Source: Bacteroidota bacterium (GTDB lineage Bacteria > Bacteroidota > Bacteroidia > AKYH767-A > 2013-40CM-41-45). Taken from it: a stretch of DNA of 64,000 nucleotides. Positions 57,563-64,000 of this stretch are shown piece after piece. The notes beneath the pieces were generated by a model. It saw nothing but the letters and a program-made list of their open reading frames with translations. It was not told the origin of the DNA and ran no database searches. Location of the stretch: NCBI GenBank assembly GCA_016720655.1, contig JADKKE010000009.1, positions 62,001 to 126,000 on the forward strand. The letters run 5' to 3'. Both the position numbers and the translations under genes were made by a program. The number at the start of each line of letters is the position of its first letter. Position 1 is the first letter of the stretch.

Positions 57563-58624
57563 CTACCGTAGCATTGTAAGTCCCAGTACAAGAGTTGCGT
57601 CAGTATAAGTAATTGAGTGTGGACCTACACTAACACCAGGGAAAGTGATTGAAGTTCCACTCAATACAGCCGGAGCACAATCCAATGAATAACTAACAGG
57701 AGCCGTAGCACCCGTAAGTGTAATTGTCACTGAACCCAAACCACCGAAACAAGCAGCATCAGTAGCTGTCATTACTGAAGTAACTGAACAACCTCCGCTA
57801 ACTGTTGTTGTCTGAGAAGAAGTACGTGTACATCCAACTACGTTAGAATAAGGAACTGTTGTATAAACAATTGTATGCGTACCTGCACCCGCCGTTGAAG
57901 GTTCGAATGAGCTACCCACTACTCCAGGACCACTGAAAGTACCACCTGCAGGGCTACCCAAAAGGTTTACAGTTCCATCAGATGTTGAGTAGGAAGGAGC
58001 GAGTCCGCTGAATGAAGGATTGAACGCAGCAGCAGTTTGATCCTGCACACTGTAAGTACCACAACCAGATGTTGTGATATTTTGAGCTACTACAGAACAA
58101 GAACCAACAACCCATTGCGTAATCGCAGTTGGGAATTGACCACCGGTCGTAGCAAAGTTGAAAGACAAGTTAGTAGGTTGACATGCCAAAGGCTGTGAAC
58201 TCACTGCTTGAATTTCCATGATTTTTACAGGTGTTGTACCGATCGGGTATTGATACACCGGCTCGTTACAGGATACACCTGTATTTACTGCAATTCGGAT
58301 AATCTTATTCACGTTATCCCAGGTAAATGCCCCACCGCCACCGAAAATCCGGCTTACGTAAGACATTGAAAGTGTACCTGTGTTAAAGGCACCGTTCACT
58401 TTAAGTCCGCCCTGGAATGTGCGGAGAGGAATTTCCGCTCCGGTCGCCTGCATATACACAGAGAATCGGAACGTGTTAGGTCCGGTTACCGCTACATCTG
58501 ACATGTAACAGTTGAAAGGAAGCCCTCCCACGGGACACGTCCCCTGAGAATAACCTAACCGGGCTGTCAGAGCCAACACCAGGGTCAGCACCAACACACG
58601 AAGGTTTGTAAGGTTTGTTTTCAT
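57563..58624 (-). CDS. SprB-like adhesin, N-terminal fragment
   Basis: The true start of the adhesin: ATG at 58624 and signal peptide MKTNLTNLRVLVLTLVLALT (ending GYSQ). Residues ~35-175 form a beta domain (SDVAVTGPNTFRFSVYMQ, TFQGGLKVN) like the cohesin-type N-terminal modules of Bacteroidota secreted proteins, then Ig-like sequence and the first SprB-like unit. The sense ends at YTDA near 57600; the frame after it (TLVLGLTMLR) is nonsense, stopped at 57563. One added base would give DANSCTGTYNATVGQP, which runs into the next fragment. Confidence 0.82.
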   Translation of the reverse strand: MKTNLTNLRVLVLTLVLALTARLGYSQGTCPVGGLPFNCYMSDVAVTGPNTFRFSVYMQATGAEIPLRTFQGGLKVNGAFNTGTLSMSYVSRIFGGGGAFTWDNVNKIIRIAVNTGVSCNEPVYQYPIGTTPVKIMEIQAVSSQPLACQPTNLSFNFATTGGQFPTAITQWVVGSCSVVAQNITTSGCGTYSVQDQTAAAFNPSFSGLAPSYSTSDGTVNLLGSPAGGTFSGPGVVGSSFEPSTAGAGTHTIVYTTVPYSNVVGCTRTSSQTTTVSGGCSVTSVMTATDAACFGGLGSVTITLTGATAPVSYSLDCAPAVLSGTSITFPGVSVGPHSITYTDATLVLGLTMLR

Positions 58625-58693
58625 GTTTGTTAATTTATAAGTGATTGTTGTTTGGATTTCTATTTAGATTGGATTTGCAAGTTTAGAAGAAAA

Positions 58694-58723
58694 GATCACG
58701 GGGAAAATTAAGTCCCCGTGACC
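58694..58723 (-). terminator. Terminator after the dockerin-tail giant gene
   Basis: TCACGGGGA (58696-58704) pairs with TCCCCGTGA (58713-58721), a perfect 9-bp stem, ending in a T-rich stretch on the minus strand. It lies 16 bp after the stop at 58737, in front of the adhesin start. Confidence 0.85.
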
Positions 58724-58736
58724 TTTAGATTAAGAA

Positions 58737-61700
58737 TTAAGGATGTGAAGAGATGATAAACAACTGACTGTTGTTTTCTACCAGACCATAATCCGCAGAT
58801 TCAACGAGTCCGCTTCCGGTGATGTCAGTCACATTGTAACCGAAGAGGAAGTTTTGAGAATCGTTTTCAATTGCAGAGTAGTCAGAAGACTCAACAAATC
58901 CATCTTGTCCAGGTGAACCGAAGTTCGAACAATCACCACTCCACATCGCCCATCTTCCTGTTGCAACCAGAACCATTTGGCTTCCATAAGCCATTGTATC
59001 CAGTGAACTGAAGTTGTAACTACCGCTTGCTCCCATCAACACAGGATTTGAACTCCATGTTTCAAGTGCATTACGGTGAGTAAGGCGGATGTAGTAGCTG
59101 TTGCCACTCGCTGAACTGCTGTATGATGCAGTTGCTGTTCCATTAGTTTTAAGGATTACTGTGTCGCGTTCAACTTCAGTGAACAGAACAGCGTCCATCA
59201 AAGAAACAATCATCGTATCACAATCTGTTGGATCCACAGTAACTCCCTCATTGAACATTGGGGAATTCATCGGATTCACTGTACCATTTGTTCCTTCATC
59301 ATAATAACCCTGAATGAAGGCTGTGATATCCACAGAAGCAGTACAGATAACCTTGATCGTGAATACCGGACTTACACCGATACAACCTGTAGAACCATCA
59401 GTAAGCGAAAGCGCTCCTGTTGTGGCTCCTGTTGGAACTGTCACAGTAATTGTGAAGTCATCAACAATTGCAAAGCTGGTTGCAGGTGTTCCGTTAAAAC
59501 TGATAGCGCTTACATTGGTAAATCCTGATCCATTCAATGTAATTACATCTCCGATACAAGCAGAATCTGCAGGTAAGAAGGAAGCAACATCAGGAGTAGG
59601 ATTAACAGTCACGATCAGGTGATTGGATTCAGAAGTACAACCCAATGAGTCATAAGTCACGAAGAAGTCATACACTCCAGGAGGAGAGAAGGTATTCGTG
59701 ATCACGGAAGTCGTCTGGAATGTAGGTGACCATGACAATGAACCAGTGGATGGATTAATATCCGAAGTCATTGTGATGTCAGTTCCATTACATACAGTAA
59801 GTCCGGTTGAAGCCGTAATTACCGGTGCAGGAGGTGCAGTTCCTGCATTAATTGTCTGCTCATTATGAGTCAAACAACCGTTCAGGTCAGTCGCAACAAC
59901 TGAATACGTACCAGGAGAAGAAATAACGATTCCCTGAGTTGTCTCAGTTGTATTCCACAACCATGAAACGAACTGAGGAGCACCGTCAGCATCAAGTCCA
60001 CGTGTACCGGTACAGAGAGTCGCACCACCACCGGAAACTGTAATCAGCGGCTGGATTGTGTCGTAACGAACCACATTTACAGATACCGGAGCAGAAGGAC
60101 AGAATGCATCACTTGCGATAAGTGTTACCAACTGAGTTGTGCTTACAGTAATTGTTTGAGTAGTTTCAGAAGTACTCCAGTTGTTCGGGAAGGTATTGTT
60201 TGAAGAAGTCAAATCAACACTTCCACCCGGACAGAATGACAATGGGCCACTTGGAGTGATCGTAGGTGTCGGAGCCTGAGCATGAATAATCATAGCGATT
60301 GTATCCTGAGCAGCACATCCGCTTGCGTTTGTTGCAATAACAGTATAAATAGTCGATGCAGTCAAACCGGACAATACAGGATCTGTACTTGTATTATCAT
60401 CCAGGTTAGCATTCGGAAGCCATGTAAACGTAAGGCCTCCGTTGTTACAACCTGTAGTAGAATACGTGAAGCTGAATGCTACCGGAGAAGCAACGGTCCA
60501 TGTTGCAGAACTGTAACCTGCAGGAATAGCAGTAACTGTTCCGGTTGAATTCTTCAGACCAAGCGTTTTAGTACGCGTAGCAGAAGAAGCCGAAGTTACA
60601 TGGATTTCAACATGTCCGTTCTCGAAGATCTGAATCTGACCAGAATGCGTACCACCACCTGAAAACTCGGGGACACCATTGAAGTCGATAACAAAGATCT
60701 GGTTCGGAGTTGTTCCTACTGTACCATAAGAAACCTGTCCTGTTGCAGGAAGCATATCCGCTGCACAGAAGCTGATTCCGTTGTTTACGCCGCCCGACAG
60801 AATAGATCCGCCGTTCGGAGCACCGAAATACACATATCCATTGGAACCAATGTTAATGGTTGTCTGCGCAACTCCATAGAAGTTGAATGCAAACGGCAGC
60901 GGAACAGATGTAGCAAGGTCTGCGTCATCAGCTCCTGTGAGGGAAGTGAATCCGGCAGTCGACTGCAGGTTATACGCTGGTGAACCAATTACATAGTTAT
61001 TCGGGCTTGGATTTGCACAAGCGTGCAGGTTGGTTCCAAACGGTGAACATCCTTCAATGGTATCAGCAGTTGCTGTAACATTGATTGGAGTTCCAACATT
61101 CACAAGAGCCGTAGCAGTTGACGTACAACCGTTGGCACCGATAGCGGTTACTGTATAGGTTGTAGCAGCCGACGGAGTTGCATTTACGTTTGCACCAGTT
61201 GTTACGTTGAGGCCGGCAGCAGGTGACCATGCAAATGTTGCAAGCATATCACCGGAAGTAGCACTCAGGGCAACAGGTGTCGGAGCACAATACAGAGCAG
61301 TTGACGGAGTAACTGAAGCACCCGGAGCCGGGTTCACGGTAATGGTGACCGGAGTAGCGCTCAGCACTGTAGAACAATTGTCTGTAACTGTAAATGTATA
61401 GGTAGTCGTAGTCATCGGGCTGACAGCAAGAACTGCTGTCGTTCCAACGCTTGACATTCCATCTGACCAGTCGTAAGTATATGGCTCACCACCACCGGTT
61501 GCAACACCGGTAAGGGTTGTAGATATACCTGCACAAACAGTTGTTGAACTTGCAGAAGCCGAAACGACCAGTGGGTTTACATTTACACTTACTGTAGCAG
61601 TAGAAGTACATCCGTAGATGTCAGATGCTGTTACCGTGTAAATAGTTGTTGCACCGACTGTTGCTTGTGGATTCTGGATAGTAGAATTATTCAATCCACC

Positions 61701-64000
61701 TGCAGGTGACCATGCATACGTGAAGGTTCCGGAAATCGGAACACCGATCGTAACAACATAATCTTCTGTAGAACCTGAACCCATATTAACGAGGCAAGCA
61801 GTTGTTGCATCATTTTGGTTACCATTCAGACGTGAACGAACACGCATTCCGGTTTGACCAATGGATGCACCGCTCGGAACGTTGATCATAACAGATCCGG
61901 TAGAAGCAGATGTATACGGCTGTACCCATTCGCTTGCGTCATAAACGCCATCACGGTTGAAGTCGATGAATACAGATACAATTGCTGTTCCTGAACAAGT
62001 TACCGTTACCGGGTAGCTGGAACCAGGTGTCAGCGTCGTTGTTTCTGCTCCGACCGGCGCATTGAAATGATAATAAGGAGATACACAAGCTGGCGGGTTG
62101 CTGTTCAGGGTATTGATCATCACGTTGGTTACGCATGAACTTCCCTGGTTAGTAACTGCACAATACGTCGGAGCTGTTGGCGGTGGGTAAGTAGCCACTG
62201 CATTCAACTGGCTCGTTCCATTCACACAGATATTGGCAGGAGTTGCCGTTGCTGTGGTTGTGGAAGGTGGAGCAAGTACAACAGTTACCGTTGCAGTTCC
62301 TGTACAACCGGAACCATTCGTTCCTGTAACAGTGTATGTTGTTGTAGTTGTAGGAGTAACAACAAGGGGATTTCCGCTTGCAGGTACCTGGTAGTTGATC
62401 ACAAGAGTGGCTACGCCTGTTCCGGTTGGGAACGTGGTTTCATCAGATCCTGTGTTGTCATCCGCTACGTCCCAATAGAGCAGGTTCACTGTTCCACCGG
62501 CCAAGGTTACACCACCTGTATAGGTTTGTGTGTAATTAAACAAACCTGCTCCTGCAGGAGCTCCGATTCCACCGGTTGCAGCTGCTGTGATAGCGCCACT
62601 GAAACCAAGTTGAACATCAGAACCATAAGAAGCGCCAAGGGCGTTCAGGTTGTTATAAGTAAGTGTATAATCCTGTACAATCGCACCGGCAGGCAAAGCT
62701 GCCATGGTAGCACTGGCTACTACGTTACCCGGAGCAAAATTCACTTCAACAGGCTGTGAAGCCACGTCGAAGGAAATTGTCTGCGTATAAATTGTCGGAT
62801 CCAGGATACCTGTCCAGCTGTAACTTGTTCCGCCTGATGCAGTCAGTGTAACCGGACCAGAAGAGCAGAGACCTGCTGCACTGGAAGTAAGACTGATCGT
62901 AGCACCCGGGAGTACAGTTACCGTAACTGTTGCGGTTGTAGAATTGCTGCAAGCATCTGTAACGGTTACTGTGTACGTTGCAGTAGCAGATGGATTTACA
63001 TCCAAAGGATTCGTTGCTCCGATAGAACCGGAACCATCGTTCCAGTCATATGTGTACGGCTCACCACCACCCAGCACATTCGCTGTGAGCGTGGAAAGAT
63101 TACCGCCACAAACCGTCGTAGCAGAAGCAGATGCTGTTGCAGAAAGCGGAGCAACATTCACCGTAACGGTAGTCGATGTGGTACAACCCGTAGAGTTGGT
63201 CATCGTTACAGTATAGGTAGTTGTTCCAAGGATATTCGTAGCAATCGGGTTAGCAATCGCCGGGTTATCCAGGTCACCGCCTGGTGTCCAGCTATAACTT
63301 GCAATTGATGCTGAGAAGCACTGCGTGAAGGCAGCAGCAATCGGAGTAGAAACGATCCATGAGGCATTGTTTCCTCCAACGATTGAAGTTGCATCCGTAC
63401 CTGTGGAGTTTTCAACACCAAAGGTCTTGAGGTTGGTTGCAGTCACAGAAGTTATGTGAATCTCAATACGGTTCGAACCTTCGAACAATTGGATCTGTCC
63501 GGAAACAGTACCGGAACCATTCAGTGCAGAAACTGCATTGAAATCGACCACAAAGATCTGGTTCGGTGTAGTTCCGATTGTTCCATAGGTGATTTGTCCT
63601 GCAGCTGCTGTAAGGTCGCACATGAATGGAGAGATTACATTGTTTGGAGCAGTTACATCCGGAATCGTCTGAGCAGTGTATGCGGTTGAAGTAGCGCCTC
63701 CCAGGACAACATAACCATTGGTTACAATGTCAATCTGGTTGGTTGATACTCCATAGAAATTGAAAGAGAACGGCATGGTCACCAACACCTGGCCATCATC
63801 ACCGGTAGGTCCGGCAAGGAAGCCTGTAGTCGGCTGAAGTCCGTAAGTTGTTGTATTTACGCTATAATAATTGGAACACGCAGGCAAGGTACCGGTTGCA
63901 TTCAACTGAGTAACACCAGGAGCGCAAACATTCGAAGGAGTAGCAGTAGCTGTTGCTCCGGTAAAGTTCACACCAACGGTTACCGTTGTTGTTGCAGTAG
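58737..64000 (-). CDS. Giant exported Ig-like/GEVED surface protein with dockerin-like tail, 5' partial
   Basis: The frame is open to the window end (TATTTVTVGV before the GTG at 63971), so the start lies outside. The visible ~1,753 residues include a beta module with FNFYG strands (~35-215, counted from the GTG), Ig-like segments of YTVTVTD type, a cohesin-like region (~395-530), a GEVED-type domain (~600-745, SVFIDFNRDGVYDASEW), a second FNFYG module (~990-1180), more Ig-like repeats and the C-terminal tail. The tail has IQGYYDEG, an HRNALETW motif, and two EF-hand-like repeats (QDGFVESSDYSAIE, TDITGSGLVESADYGLVEN), ending SSHP. It resembles the gene at 47171. It is likely surface-exposed and calcium-dependent; no type A sorting tail is seen. 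Confidence 0.85.
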   Translation of the reverse strand, partial: TATTTVTVGVNFTGATATATPSNVCAPGVTQLNATGTLPACSNYYSVNTTTYGLQPTTGFLAGPTGDDGQVLVTMPFSFNFYGVSTNQIDIVTNGYVVLGGATSTAYTAQTIPDVTAPNNVISPFMCDLTAAAGQITYGTIGTTPNQIFVVDFNAVSALNGSGTVSGQIQLFEGSNRIEIHITSVTATNLKTFGVENSTGTDATSIVGGNNASWIVSTPIAAAFTQCFSASIASYSWTPGGDLDNPAIANPIATNILGTTTYTVTMTNSTGCTTSTTVTVNVAPLSATASASATTVCGGNLSTLTANVLGGGEPYTYDWNDGSGSIGATNPLDVNPSATATYTVTVTDACSNSTTATVTVTVLPGATISLTSSAAGLCSSGPVTLTASGGTSYSWTGILDPTIYTQTISFDVASQPVEVNFAPGNVVASATMAALPAGAIVQDYTLTYNNLNALGASYGSDVQLGFSGAITAAATGGIGAPAGAGLFNYTQTYTGGVTLAGGTVNLLYWDVADDNTGSDETTFPTGTGVATLVINYQVPASGNPLVVTPTTTTTYTVTGTNGSGCTGTATVTVVLAPPSTTTATATPANICVNGTSQLNAVATYPPPTAPTYCAVTNQGSSCVTNVMINTLNSNPPACVSPYYHFNAPVGAETTTLTPGSSYPVTVTCSGTAIVSVFIDFNRDGVYDASEWVQPYTSASTGSVMINVPSGASIGQTGMRVRSRLNGNQNDATTACLVNMGSGSTEDYVVTIGVPISGTFTYAWSPAGGLNNSTIQNPQATVGATTIYTVTASDIYGCTSTATVSVNVNPLVVSASASSTTVCAGISTTLTGVATGGGEPYTYDWSDGMSSVGTTAVLAVSPMTTTTYTFTVTDNCSTVLSATPVTITVNPAPGASVTPSTALYCAPTPVALSATSGDMLATFAWSPAAGLNVTTGANVNATPSAATTYTVTAIGANGCTSTATALVNVGTPINVTATADTIEGCSPFGTNLHACANPSPNNYVIGSPAYNLQSTAGFTSLTGADDADLATSVPLPFAFNFYGVAQTTINIGSNGYVYFGAPNGGSILSGGVNNGISFCAADMLPATGQVSYGTVGTTPNQIFVIDFNGVPEFSGGGTHSGQIQIFENGHVEIHVTSASSATRTKTLGLKNSTGTVTAIPAGYSSATWTVASPVAFSFTYSTTGCNNGGLTFTWLPNANLDDNTSTDPVLSGLTASTIYTVIATNASGCAAQDTIAMIIHAQAPTPTITPSGPLSFCPGGSVDLTSSNNTFPNNWSTSETTQTITVSTTQLVTLIASDAFCPSAPVSVNVVRYDTIQPLITVSGGGATLCTGTRGLDADGAPQFVSWLWNTTETTQGIVISSPGTYSVVATDLNGCLTHNEQTINAGTAPPAPVITASTGLTVCNGTDITMTSDINPSTGSLSWSPTFQTTSVITNTFSPPGVYDFFVTYDSLGCTSESNHLIVTVNPTPDVASFLPADSACIGDVITLNGSGFTNVSAISFNGTPATSFAIVDDFTITVTVPTGATTGALSLTDGSTGCIGVSPVFTIKVICTASVDITAFIQGYYDEGTNGTVNPMNSPMFNEGVTVDPTDCDTMIVSLMDAVLFTEVERDTVILKTNGTATASYSSSASGNSYYIRLTHRNALETWSSNPVLMGASGSYNFSSLDTMAYGSQMVLVATGRWAMWSGDCSNFGSPGQDGFVESSDYSAIENDSQNFLFGYNVTDITGSGLVESADYGLVENNSQLFIISSHP

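Larger units (their letters stand above)
51787..58624 (-). pseudogene. Giant SprB-repeat T9SS adhesin locus, split by three frameshifts
   Basis: Four open frames spell one protein of about 2,279 residues: signal peptide, N-terminal domain, ~20 SprB-type repeats, PKD-like domains and a T9SS type A tail. The breaks are a missing base at ~57596 (AGAGTTGCG, where sense needs one more T), a two-base loss at ~54140 (TTACAAGC instead of TTACAGAAGC), and a four-base duplication at 53042-53049 (GTAGGTAG). Total length is 6838 bp; correcting these gives 6837, divisible by three. SprB of Flavobacterium is a gliding adhesin moved along the surface; whether this relative acts in gliding, attachment or biofilm is not known. 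Pseudogene or assembly error both fit. Confidence 0.8.

Overview
The window reads as chromosomal DNA of a Bacteroidota bacterium (Flavobacteriales/Chitinophagales-like; genus not assignable by eye). The evidence is AT-rich intergenic DNA with weak ribosome binding sites, many secreted proteins ending in type IX secretion (T9SS) type A sorting domains (a PNPF/PNPS motif near a ~75-80 residue C-terminal beta domain), a TonB-dependent receptor with a carboxypeptidase-like N-terminal domain, a PorV/PorQ-type barrel, SprB-type adhesin repeats, and a Bacteroidota-type promoter in front of arsR. No rRNA, tRNA, CRISPR array, transposase or prophage gene was seen.

Layout. 1-9369 (+): the 3' part of a sortilin/BNR-repeat T9SS protein, then four closely spaced genes for exported proteins of unknown function (4031-9369). 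9473-13443 (-): a CotH/lamin-tail surface protein split by one frameshift. 14147-22696 (+): an SBBP-propeller T9SS protein, a lipoprotein with two FN3-like repeats and an OB-like domain, an alpha/beta hydrolase, a small membrane protein and an M23 peptidase with a T9SS tail. 22839-24304 (-): arsM and arsR, with a palindromic operator repeated in front of each. 24395-33532 is mostly housekeeping: DUF58 protein, trxA, dnaE, glycosyltransferase, flippase-like protein, ruvC (+), HIT protein, greA. 33628-42466 (-): an apparent operon of TonB-dependent receptor, large exported protein and PorV/PorQ-like protein. 42856-46413 (+): smc, then a small T9SS protein. 47171-64000 (-): three giant surface proteins. 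The middle one is a ~2,280-residue SprB-repeat adhesin whose frame is broken three times by small indels; the outer two share a C-terminal dockerin-like tail. The last is cut by the window end.

How it fits together. At least seven proteins carry T9SS sorting tails, but no T9SS core gene is present, so export depends on machinery encoded elsewhere. arsR and arsM form a small arsenic-response unit. Gaps between genes, mainly at 17.1-17.5 kb and 22.7-29.9 kb, carry degenerate 7-bp and 8-bp tandem repeats, usually just 3' of a stop codon. The most unusual signals are the indel-broken adhesin with eleven 207-bp tandem units, the dispersed heptamer/octamer repeat family, the duplicated ars operator, and the uncharacterised exported four-gene cluster.
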